DNA of 64,000 nt, from NCBI RefSeq assembly GCF_001680005.1, contig NC_033562.1, positions 1,302,001 to 1,366,000 of the forward strand. Reading direction: 5' to 3'. The notes under the pieces are model-generated. The model was given only the letters and a program-made list of their open reading frames with translations. It was not told the origin of the DNA and did not search any database. Source of the DNA: Plasmodium coatneyi (lineage: Eukaryota; Apicomplexa; Aconoidasida; Haemosporida; Plasmodiidae). The position numbers were made by a program, and so were the translations under genes. Below are positions 46,401-57,031 of this stretch, piece after piece; within the stretch, counting starts at the first letter, position 1; each line of letters starts with the position of its first letter.

Positions 46401-46995
46401 GGAAGGTCGTTTTGTGTGTCTTCATGAACCAGTTGATGTCTCTGTTAATCATAGAGGACCACTTCTCCAATACACGTACGTTGTTCTTTTCCCCACATGA
46501 GAGTAGTTCGTTTGTGTAGTGCCTCCTTAACCCTATCGTTGGATCGTACAGCCTTTTCTGCGTTTCCTCCCAGTTTTCCATAAACTTGGTTTCTTCATCG
46601 AGGTCGGCACAGGTGGAGTCGTCTTGCCCCTCGCTGGGCCCGCGGCTTCGCCGTTCCCTTGGTCGGGAGGTTTCCGCAGCTGCTTCGTTGGTTGCTTCAT
46701 TAGCATGTTTGTTAACAGCTTCCTTCGCTGATGCGCCGTTTTCACCCCTGATTGGCTCTGCACTTCCCCTCCCCGAACAATCCCTACCGTGGTGGCTATT
46801 TTGCCTCCTTTTGTGTGCATCGCTGTGCCCCCCTGATTGACTTCCCCGTCGGTCATCACTATGCGAACCAGGTGCATTCTCCTTCCTTCGATGGTGCTTC
46901 CTTCTATCACCTGCGTTTCCCGAATTTTTGTCCCCTTCGCTGTGGTCTTCGTCGATAGGGCGCAGCTCCACAGCGTTTGGATCCCCCATTATCAC
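43464..46995 (-). CDS. TBC-domain Rab GTPase-activating protein, frame split at a T run
   Basis: The gene reads on the minus strand from ATG at 46995. In this sequence the frame ends at 43804 after a poly-Lys stretch (1063 residues). The next frame, from inside the same 27-base T run (43812-43838) to 43464, continues with acidic coding-like sequence (SNEGQDKNQDEEIEEAEDD ... KYYQFGKASGDMELGD). One base fewer in the run would make a single protein of roughly 1175 residues. The TBC domain is at about residues 200-430: RGIPQKYRWKVW, the Arg-finger motif ITIDISR with Arg252, and the Gln-finger motif YCQ with Gln286. Both catalytic fingers are present, so Rab GAP activity in vesicle traffic is expected. 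The remaining two-thirds are Asn/Lys/Ser-rich low complexity. Confidence 0.85.
43812..43838. repeat. 27-base T run inside the TBC gene
   Basis: The run encodes poly-Lys on the minus strand and is the exact point where the coding frame shifts. Runs of this length are prone to sequencing error and to slippage. Confidence 0.9.
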
Positions 46996-49900
46996 GTCGG
47001 GGGGCGATCACGTTATCTTAGCTTCACTGATTAGGCACGTAAAAAGGAAAAAAAAAACTCACAATAAATTGGTCACCGCGTAGCCGTCAATCTGGTTTCC
47101 GCAAAGCAGTGGCATAGACGCAATTACGTGCGCTTATCACGAAACAAATATATGAACATACTACACGCTACATAAGCATGTGGGTGGAACAGGTTGATGC
47201 GAGGAGGGAAAAGACGACGTAGTAACAAAAAAAAGAAACAGTGTCACAGGTTGCATGTGTCCTGCAGGACTATCTAACGTAGTCTACTGCAATAGAACAA
47301 CAGTAAATAGGGACACCGATGAGAGGACAACTGCTAAGTTGCTATGTCCCCCTCCATGCGAGCACTACAAATGGCTGTCCTGCTCTTCCCCGCATGGGTA
47401 ATTGGTGCTTACGGTAAATTAGCACTTTCCCTTTTATGGCTACGAGTTGGTAATGCCATTTCTGCTATGACTCGGTTGGCTATGTAAATTCATGCTGCGG
47501 TAATTAGCAATTGGTTAAACGGTTATTCACTAAGAATACAAAAAATGGTGGCAGGTACCGTCCATAAAATGGAACTTTTGGGGATCCTTGCAGGTACGGC
47601 AAAAATAAAAGTCCTGCAGGAGTAACTACTCTGTTTTGTTCTTTTCCTTTTTTCCTTTATCTTTGCCGTTACTGCGCGCTTCATCAAATATGTCAGATAT
47701 GTTCTACTTAAGTTTTTCCGCCTTTTCTGTTCTTCCCTCAAATAGCAATTTTGAAAAAAAGCATAAAAAGGGGAACAGACGAAATTGCTCCAAAAATCGT
47801 AAAATATATGGAAAAAGCGATGGACATTACGATTTTCTGCTAACAGTGGAGCAAGTTTTCCTTTCGCTAATTATGTCCTCCTAACGAGGTTGACGAGGTC
47901 ATGACTTCATGTATTGGATATTTATATTTTATATGCTCGTTTCATCCCTCCGGAGTGGAAAAAAAAAAAAATTCTCTGGTTACGCGCATATTATTACAGT
48001 TCGTTTGACCTGCCCCCGCAAAAACGGGTTTCGATTTTCCCCTTTATCATACGTATAAATAAAATTAGGAACGAGTTGAATATATGTCCTTCATGAGGGA
48101 AGGGACTACCATCCGCAGCACTTGTGCGTAAACAATTATTTTAACGCGCATGTATGGGCTGGTGCATATATATATCTGTTATGGCGAGGCTGGCATATTG
48201 TATATATGTAAGCGATTGGCCTCCTAACCATCGAACGCAATGGGCAACCCCAAGGGTGCGCGAGTCACGGAAAAATATAAACATAAAAAGTGAAAAATAA
48301 GAAATAAGAGGTGAAAAGCAAAGCGCAACGATGAACCAATGTCGTAAAAGTAATTCTTCGCAAAACGCTCCACGCGAGGGTTTATATACCTACAGTTTGT
48401 GTACCTTGCAATGTACAACTTACTTTTTTTTCCTTTTGTGGGTTAGGCAGTACACTTACATAGACAAGAGCGCCCTATCCTGCGCTGGGGGAAGTCCTTT
48501 TTTTGAGGAAAAGAAAAAAAAAAGGGGAAAGAAAGGAAATTCGATCCTTTTCCTCATTGCGTAAAAAAATACAGTGTCCTTCGATTCGCTACATTTATCC
48601 CTCAAGCATTTAATCATTTTTCCCTGTAATGAGTCTATTCCATTAAATTTTTTTTTTTTTTTTTTTTTTTTTTGTGCTTTTGCTCAAATTGTTACGTCGT
48701 GGTATACTGGAAAAAACGCATATGGTTAATGTCCTATGGTGATGGAGGTAAATTGCATAGTTTCCCCCTTTTTTTTGGTTCGCTTTTTTGTCTTTATGGT
48801 GGTTTCGTCTTTATTTCCCCCCACCCCCCTTTTGCTATGTCCAAAGGGGATTGCAGGAAGAAAAATGTTATGTAGATTTTTTTTTTTTTTTTTTTAAACG
48901 TCCAAAAGTGAGTGATATTAGGTCTAACTTTACATTGTTCCTCCGTTTTCTTTTTTTTTTTTTCCCTTTATCTGTTGTGAGTGCACAAAGGAAAAAGGTA
49001 TCATATCATTTTCTCTTTCATTTTAATAGCCATCTGCCGTATATCGTATAAAGAAGTTGGTCAATGGGAGAAATTAAAACTTTGGAACATTGGCTTTACG
49101 AACTTGTGGCGGGAGTTGTGACATGTAGTTCACATACGAAGTGTGGATGTAAATGTCTATACGCCCGGGGAGGGGGGGTGATCAGTTAAATTGAATGAAT
49201 TGCATATTCGTAGGGAAGTCCCAAACCGGAGTGACGTATGAGCATGTACCGGTTTAACCACAACGGTGTGAAAACAACTCTGCAGTTAGTCACTCCCGAT
49301 CCCCTTCTTATATTCCAAATTGAGTTGTATTATTGTGCATTGCACAGTGTGGATGCTCATGAGAATATTCTCCCATTTTGACTCAACCGTTCTAGCACGG
49401 GTGCTGGTTATGGTCCACTTGCTCTGGTGGCCACACATAACATAACATGGCATAATGCACTCGCATGAGTTCCCCTTTGCCAACATTTTTAGAAAAGTGA
49501 CAAGGTATACCCATCGTCACACTCGCCAGTGATGAAAAGGGGGACAAAATGTTACCTCTTCACTGGGGGTATCTTCACGCACGAACTAACCACCGAGATG
49601 TGCGTCAACTCTCTGAATGGTCACTGTGAGGGGAGAGGAGTTAATCCCACGTGTAGGAACAGTTATGCGCAGAATTAGGCTCCCCCTCCCATGGTTGCTC
49701 CTTCACGAAAGGAATGCCCCCACCATGTAGTAGCACAAGATGTAAGAGCCCCTTACATGGTGATATTCGGTTAGCAAATTCTGTTTAAACGGTTCTATAA
49801 TCCTGTCCCGTTGGCGTGACATACCTAAAGTGACCTCCTACCTCCTACACAGCTTTGTACTCGGCACAGGAAAAGGTGTACACGCGCATGTGCATATCTA

Positions 49901-50566
49901 CGTAGGTATATTCGCACCTTTTTACCCCATGTGCTATAACCACAAAAAGGGGGGACAAATGCACATATAGGTATAGATATGCATATACGCTCATGCACGG
50001 AATGGGTTCGTCACAGTAATCTGGGGCGTGTAGGCACATCATTATGGGGTTCCACATGGATGAGGTAATTTTCTTTCCCTTTAAAACTAGCACTCTGCAT
50101 TTCGTACGAGACGAACCAATGGACAATTCTGTGAAAGGTTCCCTTGGGAAGGGGAATATCTACAAAGTGTACACAAACATTTATATATTTTTTTTTTGGA
50201 GGAACTTACCAAATTGTGTTCGCCTGATGTAACTGTTCAGAGAAAAAAAAATAGAACTATCTGTTCCTCTGATAAAAAAAGAGAGAAAAAAAAAAAAAAA
50301 AAAAAAAAAACGGCAATAGTAGAGGTGGCCACATTTGATAGATGACTCAGTTTGGAAAGAACATCCTCCAATTAGAAAGTCGCACTTGTAGGAACAGTTA
50401 TGTGCGCATGTTTTCCCTTCATTTCGAGGGGACTCCAGAGCGATGCTTCACCAGTGGGAGAGGCCTAATGTGGGTGGTGTGACAAACAGTACAAACGGAG
50501 CAAACTTCGAACAATGCGAGGCACACACCCATAAGGAAAACACCCAAAAGAGGTAACGACGCACGG
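46996..50566. other. Divergent promoter region, TBC gene and TELO2-like gene
   Basis: 3.6 kb lie between gene starts that point away from each other. T runs lie at 48650-48673, 48878-48895 and 48951-48963, and an A run at 50288-50310. The GTAGGAACAGTTATG motif occurs at about 49653 and again at about 50389. I see no gene or RNA. Confidence 0.5.
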
Positions 50567-53500
50567 ATGGTGAACCCCAAGGAGGAAACTCACCTTGAGG
50601 ACGTCCTACCTAGGGGCGCCCGCGGGGGAGATGTAGAGAATGTACTGAAGGAATTTTTCGCGACACACATTCCGCTAAGTGTCCAAATGGCGGAACTGCA
50701 AAAGAGGGGGAATAACGAAGGAGCCCTAAAAATGATGAAAAATAATATGAACAAATTGATAGACGAATGCTTCTTTGTATTGCACAGTATTATCAGCTGT
50801 GCGTTGAGGGGCGTTTTAAAGATCGAGACGATTGAAGAAGCACACAGGTACCATTTGATCTACGTGTGGTTCATTCCTGTGTGTGAAGTGGGAAGGAGGA
50901 GAAAAGGGGCAACCACCTACTGTGAAGGTACAACTGGGGCAGACTTAGGTGAAGAGGGGGGGAAAGACTCAGGAGGAACGATGGTTACCGTGGTGGAAAG
51001 ACTCTTCCCATTGGGAGGGGTCTACCTAAGTGAGTGGATCATAACGGGAGTTAACAAAGCGTTGAGCATGATGCTTTGTGGTAGCCGTGGCGGTGGTCAC
51101 CAGGTGTCCCTCGAAAATTGGTCATTCGTCCTCGATTTGATCAAATTTGTCTATGCCGAGGGGGATATCCTATCCAAGTATCTACACGGAGGGGTGGTAC
51201 GCCAAGCAGAGAATACACCACTGCCTCACAGTGGGACCCACATGGAAAAGCACAACACTAACGTAGAGACAATTAAACAAAGGGAAAACAGCATCGACAC
51301 AGCATTGGAAAAGTACCATGAAGATATCCACAACATTATTAAGGCCTATTTTAGCCTCCCATTTATCCTATTTAAGTGTATAACCGATATAGGGGTAAAA
51401 AAAGGAGACGACGAAAGGAGGAAGCTGTACATTTATCAGCACATTATTCCAAACGAATTGAATGAAGAAGGATTTTCTAAACATGCTGTGAAGACTTGTG
51501 TCTTTTATTGGTTGCATGGAGATGAAGCTACAGTGAATTATGAAAAGATGGCTCTGTTAACGAAGCGAGTGGTGAACTGCTATTTGGTGAATCCCTTTTG
51601 TCAGACACTCCTTGCGGGGCTTCTACGGGTCCGTGGGAGCGGCAAGGTGGCTGACTTGCGGGAGAGCTCAGAGGACGCATCCACGTTAACCCGAATGAAC
51701 CACCTCCTGCAGAACCTCTTTTATTACCTGCACCTGTACTGCCATGGGGAATCCGTCGGAGAAAAGCTACTCACCAGCTTAATCGAAAATATGAGTCCCT
51801 TTATCAAGGTCGTTCAAAATGAGCAGAAACTCTCCTTATGTTTATTTAACCGAAGGGTGAAGGACCTTCTGTGTGTACTTATCAAAGTTTCCTTTTTGTA
51901 TAAATGGGATTTCTACATTTTAGAAAAATTCTTCAGCATTTTCTCACGTAACTGTTTGCCGCTCAGTTTTTCCCTCACCTTCATTGAGCTCATAGCCGAT
52001 TTGGTGGGGCCCAATTGGACAGCCTCCAGCTTACCCTTCGCAAACTTCACACGTGAGAAGGAAATGATTCATTCCAGTGAGGTGATTCGCGAGAGAAGAA
52101 GTTACCACATTATTGCTCGGCAAGTGAAGGGGGAAGAAAATCAAAGCACGGATAGGTGCGCTACAAATTGCACGTCGGATGAACGGAACACTGTCAGAAT
52201 AATGGCGTTCGATTTTTTGCAAGAAATGTTTTTCTTCGTCTTGGGACAGTTCTCCCCCGATTCTGAACACAAAGCTTCTTCCACTTTTGTCCCTATCATT
52301 TTAAGCAAATTACTCTACACCTTTAGCATGCACATGAATTTATTAAATAAGAAGCTTGTTGACAGTTCGTACAATTTTGGCGCACTTTCCGAGGTGGAGT
52401 TACACATATACAAATTTCATTTCCACCACAGTGCAAAGCTATTTGAAAGGGTCACTACAATGGTGCGTGAGTTGTTTAAGCGCAAGGATGAAGTGTCTTT
52501 GGTCGCCGGGCAAATACTGGCTGACCATTTCAGGCTCTACGTTGATGGGGTATCCTACAAGGCGGAAAGGAAGCGTTCGCCGACCGACGTAGAAATGGAA
52601 AATTGTGAAGATTCCATGAAGGGAGGTAGTCTCTTCCCTAATTTGCAACAACCAGAAGAGAGCTTCCCAGAAGAACTGAGGTGTTTCAAGGTTATTAAGC
52701 AGAGTGGGTTTGTCTACTTGGAGGACCTCATCTACACCAGCGACCCGGAGCTGGGCGGGCAGGTTGAAAAATGGGGTGTCAAAATGGATGAAAAATCCGG
52801 TGACGAATTAATTGACAAATTGGGTGATGAATTGAATGACGAATTGAATGACGAATTGAATGACGAAGTGGACGCTGTAGTGGCCACCCTGCGGGAACCA
52901 CCCCCTGAGGAAGGGAAGAAAAAAAGAGAAGACGATATGCTTATTAAAAACGCAGATTCGTTAATAGACAACGAACTGTACGATATGGATGAGAAGCAGT
53001 TCCTAGTGGAGCTAGAATTGGAAAACGAATTCTACCTCAACATGGATCGGAACAAGAATATGTATACAGACCCACCGGAAGATCTATTCGAATGTCTGCA
53101 CAGAATGAAAAACAGAGCAAATTATATCGAAAGAAATGAGCAAGATATAAATTACGACCCTTTGAAATTAAATGATAAGAAGGAGACGTATGATGAGGAA
53201 AATTTTCGCATAAGTCAGGCAGTGGCCTCCTTGCCCAGGTTTATTAGGAAGGGAGATGTGTTAACCTATTTATGTGTAGAGTTATATGAAGCGTTACTTT
53301 CGCTAAACCATTCGAGTTGTCTTCTTCCAGAAGGGAAGTGTTCCTTCGCCACGATTAAGCTATTCAACATGATCCTTCTTACCATCAATGCGCCAATGGA
53401 GATATGTAATTTTGTTTTTAAAAATATTTACTCGAATATGTATTCGAGTGTACAGAAGATGGTGATGCTCTTGTGTCTGCAGTTGTGCGTGCTATTCCTT

Positions 53501-54478
53501 TCGGGGCGAGCTACTCTGCGTGAAGTGTTTCAGAGCGTGCGGGAAGTTACGGCGCAGATGGGGCTGAGTGAAAAGGGTAACCGATGCATGGATCACCAAA
53601 CCGACTTAGGAAACGTGTCTGATAAATTTTACCATCTGATTGAAAATTTTCCAGAAAGAGGAAGTTCCCCAAGTGGTGATGACAACGCTGCTAAGTCTGA
53701 TGGTACCCATAACCGTGATGATGTCGCTGTCCATGTCGCTTCCGAACAGGTGGGGGGAAAACGCGTCTTCGTTACTAACGGAGCGAATGGAGAAGAAGAG
53801 GAACCACTTCCAAGTGGAAGCACAGGATGGGAAAGAAACACCCTCTTGTTGCACAAGCCAAATAAGGACAGACATGAAAGAAGCAAAATTTGTAACCTCC
53901 GAGAAAAAAAAAGTAATAACGCTCTGCTTGAAAGGAAGGAGGCCTCCAAAATCAGCCTCCAAAATAGTGGGAAAAAAACCAAGTCGATGACCACCCTTTG
54001 TAGCTTCTTCTTCGCTAGTGCATACACAAAACTGCTAAACGTAAACATAAAAAAGGAAGCGATCAGCATAGAATATGATGAATACAAGTTGAAAAAATAT
54101 TATTCAAATGACGCATCCCTTGTCTTATCCTTAATCTCAACGTACATGGTATTTTTCACCAACTCATGCAACTGCAATTTGTATATAGACGATATTTTGA
54201 CGGATGGATTTACATTAGCAAATTTTTACATAAGAAACAAACATTTCCTCGTTCGAAGAGTAAGTTTTAAGTTATTATTTCATATGATTAATTTTATTTT
54301 AAAAAAAAAAAAGTTTTATTTGTTGGAGCATGCAAATTACATGGACGTGATTAATTACATGTCGGAAAATGTCCTCTTTGATCAGGACGGTCCATCCGTA
54401 CAACTGATGCAGTGCATCTTAGGTTTTCACGAAGCGCTTGCGGGGGTACTCCAAGGAAGCAAAAATGGCCACACGTAA
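50567..54478 (+). CDS. TELO2 (Tel2/Clk-2)-like protein
   Basis: A single exon encodes 1303 residues, mostly predicted alpha helix. I base the call on the C-terminal half. A short ELYDMDE motif (residues 803-809) is followed by PPEDLFECLHRMKN and then SLPRFIRKGDVLTYLCVELY. The last 80 residues include FLVRRVSFKLLFHMINFIL and end in a small helical module. That order resembles the telomere-length-regulation region of TELO2: a Y/D-M motif, an R-x-x-P-like helix pair, and the final F-V-R-R segment. TELO2 is a HEAT-like chaperone subunit that, with TTI1 and TTI2, matures TOR/ATM-type kinases. Low-complexity inserts include an ELND tandem repeat near residue 755 and a hydrophilic stretch at about 1020-1140. 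Without alignment the call stays tentative; otherwise it is a conserved protein of unknown function. Confidence 0.55.
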   Translation: MVNPKEETHLEDVLPRGARGGDVENVLKEFFATHIPLSVQMAELQKRGNNEGALKMMKNNMNKLIDECFFVLHSIISCALRGVLKIETIEEAHRYHLIYVWFIPVCEVGRRRKGATTYCEGTTGADLGEEGGKDSGGTMVTVVERLFPLGGVYLSEWIITGVNKALSMMLCGSRGGGHQVSLENWSFVLDLIKFVYAEGDILSKYLHGGVVRQAENTPLPHSGTHMEKHNTNVETIKQRENSIDTALEKYHEDIHNIIKAYFSLPFILFKCITDIGVKKGDDERRKLYIYQHIIPNELNEEGFSKHAVKTCVFYWLHGDEATVNYEKMALLTKRVVNCYLVNPFCQTLLAGLLRVRGSGKVADLRESSEDASTLTRMNHLLQNLFYYLHLYCHGESVGEKLLTSLIENMSPFIKVVQNEQKLSLCLFNRRVKDLLCVLIKVSFLYKWDFYILEKFFSIFSRNCLPLSFSLTFIELIADLVGPNWTASSLPFANFTREKEMIHSSEVIRERRSYHIIARQVKGEENQSTDRCATNCTSDERNTVRIMAFDFLQEMFFFVLGQFSPDSEHKASSTFVPIILSKLLYTFSMHMNLLNKKLVDSSYNFGALSEVELHIYKFHFHHSAKLFERVTTMVRELFKRKDEVSLVAGQILADHFRLYVDGVSYKAERKRSPTDVEMENCEDSMKGGSLFPNLQQPEESFPEELRCFKVIKQSGFVYLEDLIYTSDPELGGQVEKWGVKMDEKSGDELIDKLGDELNDELNDELNDEVDAVVATLREPPPEEGKKKREDDMLIKNADSLIDNELYDMDEKQFLVELELENEFYLNMDRNKNMYTDPPEDLFECLHRMKNRANYIERNEQDINYDPLKLNDKKETYDEENFRISQAVASLPRFIRKGDVLTYLCVELYEALLSLNHSSCLLPEGKCSFATIKLFNMILLTINAPMEICNFVFKNIYSNMYSSVQKMVMLLCLQLCVLFLSGRATLREVFQSVREVTAQMGLSEKGNRCMDHQTDLGNVSDKFYHLIENFPERGSSPSGDDNAAKSDGTHNRDDVAVHVASEQVGGKRVFVTNGANGEEEEPLPSGSTGWERNTLLLHKPNKDRHERSKICNLREKKSNNALLERKEASKISLQNSGKKTKSMTTLCSFFFASAYTKLLNVNIKKEAISIEYDEYKLKKYYSNDASLVLSLISTYMVFFTNSCNCNLYIDDILTDGFTLANFYIRNKHFLVRRVSFKLLFHMINFILKKKKFYLLEHANYMDVINYMSENVLFDQDGPSVQLMQCILGFHEALAGVLQGSKNGHT
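52787..52871 (+). repeat. In-gene tandem repeat encoding (D/N)EL-type units
   Basis: Repeats of GACGAATTGAAT and close variants encode DELND-like units in the TELO2-like protein. The last three copies are nearly identical, which suggests recent expansion. Confidence 0.8.
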
Positions 54479-54677
54479 TGGAACTGTCCAACAAGAGTAA
54501 TGTTGCACAAGTCCCCCTTCAATTTTTGTCACTACACTGTTCGCAAATTTTTTTGGTTTTTTTTTTTTTTTTTTTTTTGTCTATTCATCTACATAACAAA
54601 TGAACTTCCCAAATGACGTTTTGCCAAATGGGGAAGGCTTCCCTTCAATGGAAACTTCGTCTGCTTGACCAACGTGG

Positions 54678-55030
54678 CTACTTCACTTGGATGTTTCTTT
54701 TCTTCAGGATAAACGAGCAGAGAAGCTCCAGTTCATCAAGGTTCATAATTTTCAAATAGGAGTCATCGAATTCTTTTAAAAACCTGCAAAGTGCGTTTAT
54801 AGGTGTTGGGGGGGGTTAGATTTTTCTGCCTTTTGAGCAGTTCAGACGTGATGGCATGCACAAATGGGTGACTCCACCGTGCGGCATACTTACCTTTCTG
54901 CGAGCTGCTGGTCAGAGATGTTCTCCTTTACGTAACTTTTCAGCATATCGGGGAACTTCTCGTTGCTGATTTTGTACTCACTCATTTCTTGGATGAGCTC
55001 CTCTTTGCGTTGTTCATTTTCATCACTCAT
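54678..55030 (-). CDS. Small two-exon protein of 80 residues, function unknown
   Basis: On the minus strand, exon 1 is 54894-55030 (MSDENEQRKEELIQEMSEYK..., donor GTAAGT) and exon 2 is 54678-54783 (acceptor TTTGCAG). They join inside an Arg codon and end at TAG. The product is acidic and looks all-helical: a Leu/Met-patterned first half with DMLKSYVKENISDQQLAERF, then LDELELLCSFILKKRNIQVK. There is no signal or membrane segment. Both splice sites are strong and the intron is 110 bases, so I trust the structure more than usual for such a small gene. I do not recognise the family. It converges with the TELO2-like gene and is divergent from the next small gene. Confidence 0.75.
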
Positions 55031-55194
55031 TTTTTAAGAAGGAAATTTGCAACTGGTAGGATACCACTAGGCGGAATATACATAATGGGAGCGCACATAC
55101 GCATACGCAACAAGCTCGTATGCATGTGGTAGGACGCCGAGGAGGGGACACAACTGAAGTTTTTGCCCACTACCAAGGGGGGAAGCAAAATAAA

Positions 55195-55611
55195 ATGGAA
55201 CGCTTCGTCAAACAGTACGCCGCAATTAAAGGGCGAGGGGTGACAAATATCATACCTTTCCAAAAAAGGAAAAATGTAGGAATATTTTCAAAGTCGAGAT
55301 TTGTGCACAATTTTTAATTCGTTTTTCATTGTAGGAATTTATCAATGAGCAGTGTTTTTAAATTTAAAATTAAAAGGGGGCTAATAAAAGTATTTGCGCA
55401 TCCCCATTTTGCACTGCACAAATTTGGAAGAAAAAAAAAAAAAAAAAAGGAAATCATTTTTTCATGGGAAGCTTACCCTTCTTATCAGTAACATCGCAAC
55501 AGTTATTCACTCTTTCTGTTTTTTTTTTTCCTCAGATGGGTTAATCTGACGAATGGATGTTTTAGCAAAATGGCCAAGTGGAACGGTGATGGGACGTATA
55601 TATACAGTTAA
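55195..55611 (+). CDS. Candidate three-exon small protein of 57 residues
   Basis: Exons are 55195-55275 (MERFVKQYAAIKGRGVTNII...; donor GTAGGA), 55335-55351 (17 bases) and 55536-55611. Phases fit, and exon 3 reads WVNLTNGCFSKMAKWNGDGT to a TAA. The first intron is about 59 bases and ends ATTGTAG. The second starts GTGTTT, which is not a strong donor, and ends CCTCAG after a long T run. The product is basic, aromatic and without a clear membrane segment. I do not recognise it. If the 17-base exon is not used as proposed, the first exon would run into a stop after eight more codons. Its start lies 164 bases from the neighbouring small gene on the other strand. Confidence 0.45.
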
Positions 55612-55954
55612 AATGTTGGGTGGGGGGACTGGAAGGTCAACCCAGAATAGCCCAATGGTGAGTTTGCCCAGTCCGCTTTTAACAATAAGTCCGTTTTGTT
55701 TCCCCTTTGGAGTGGGGCCAAAAAGGATGAGATGTAAAAAGAAGGGCGCTTAACCGTGTCATATGTTGGCGATAAAAACTGCGCACACATGAAAACTAAG
55801 GGGGGAGAATAGCCACCCAAGATGGGTTTGCAGTTACGTATCAGGTTGGTAATTCATCGCAGTCTCACGATCCGTACCCTGGGGCAGCATGTAAAATGAC
55901 TGCACGCTCTGTGGGTGCCAACAGGAAGGCCTATTCACAGTCTTCCGTAGTGGG
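55612..55954. other. Short 3' intergenic stretch
   Basis: It lies between the candidate small gene and the convergent tubulin chaperone B gene. No feature is seen. Confidence 0.4.
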
Positions 55955-56719
55955 TTAGAATTCGTCCAAATCCATGATGTCGAAAGGGGGAAAGTCTCCC
56001 ACCTCGATGGAGTTTATATTTCCAAGGTACCCATATTTGCTTCCCTTACATTCGAACAGAAACTTGTTTTGGTATGTCCCGTCGGAGTTCCCCAAAGGTT
56101 CGTCTAAATCGACGCCAACAGAAATTTCGTTCCCCTTTTTTATTTTTCCTACAAATTTTAAAACGCCTCTGCGGTCTCCTATTTTGATTCTGCACCGGTT
56201 TCCAATTTGGTAGGTTTGTTCATCGTAGGGGGGGTTCTCAAGGGGGTCTTCCCCATTGGGGTGGATCTCCCCGTTGGGGTGGCTTCCGCTATTTGTAGTT
56301 CCCCCACGCGCCCTCAACTTTTTTATAAAATTCCTAAATGTGTCCTGTCGTTTGTCATAGTCCTCTTCCTTCATTTCGTATTTAAAATGTTTCAGTTGGT
56401 TCAGTTTCTCAGCATCATCCATATGATAAATGACGTCGTTGGGGACGGCATTGCTTTTATCATGTATGTAGATGATATAGTTGTCCTTCACGTTGTAATC
56501 ATTAAGGCAGAAGTTATCGTTACTTAGGTGGACTTGACTGTTCTCTATGTTTAGCTCATCATATGCATAGAGGTCCATGCTGTTGTGGGGGGTGCCCGTG
56601 TGTGTGTATATTTTCTTTTTCACATTTTCTATGCTTTCGAATTTGTTCAGTTTGATTTCTTTCCATTTTTTGTTCTTGTACAGGTTGTGTACCAGGTCGA
56701 CCTTCACGAAGTCGCTCAT
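55955..56719 (-). CDS. Tubulin-folding cofactor B (CAP-Gly protein)
   Basis: A single exon encodes 254 residues. Residues 1 to about 90 are a ubiquitin-like domain (FVKVDLVHNLYKNKKWKEI, TGTPHNSMDLYAYDE). A coiled-coil linker follows (about 110-150), then a C-terminal CAP-Gly domain (about 170-240): GNRCRIKIGDRRGVLKFVG, GVDLDEPLGNSDGT and KYGYLGNINSIEVGDFPP. The chain ends DIMDLDEF; TBCB proteins end in a similar acidic/aromatic motif. With cofactor E it captures and recycles alpha-tubulin during heterodimer assembly. The domain order and length match the family. The usual GKNDG of CAP-Gly is represented by GNSDG, as in several TBCB proteins. Confidence 0.92.
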   Translation of the reverse strand: MSDFVKVDLVHNLYKNKKWKEIKLNKFESIENVKKKIYTHTGTPHNSMDLYAYDELNIENSQVHLSNDNFCLNDYNVKDNYIIYIHDKSNAVPNDVIYHMDDAEKLNQLKHFKYEMKEEDYDKRQDTFRNFIKKLRARGGTTNSGSHPNGEIHPNGEDPLENPPYDEQTYQIGNRCRIKIGDRRGVLKFVGKIKKGNEISVGVDLDEPLGNSDGTYQNKFLFECKGSKYGYLGNINSIEVGDFPPFDIMDLDEF

Positions 56720-57031
56720 TTGTGGACGGATGGTTAGTTGGAACGTCGGTGCACGTTGTTCTATTGCTAGCGTAACGTGGTGTGAATGGGCTTTCCTTGT
56801 TCTAGTGGTGGGTACTCCGCTTAGGAGGTGATTATATGAATAATATTCCCCTTAAATTGAACTATACGAGGGGTAATTTTGGAAAATTGGGAAATTTGAA
56901 AAAAATGGAAAATTTTCACCAACTTCTTCCCCACTAACGCAAATTTTGGAGAGGCCAATTAAATCGCTTAGGAATGATGACCGTGGACAGGGCGTACAAT
57001 AGAGTTGGGTCTACCCCTTTAAGCGGAAATG
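56720..57031. other. Short intergenic stretch upstream of tubulin cofactor B
   Basis: It holds the cofactor B promoter and the 3' end of the GSKIP-like gene, both on the minus strand. No other feature is seen. Confidence 0.4.

Noticed and set aside
47636..47884. 82-codon plus-strand frame upstream of the TELO2-like gene
   Set aside because: It has weak texture and no motif, and an overlapping frame on the other strand. Insufficient support.
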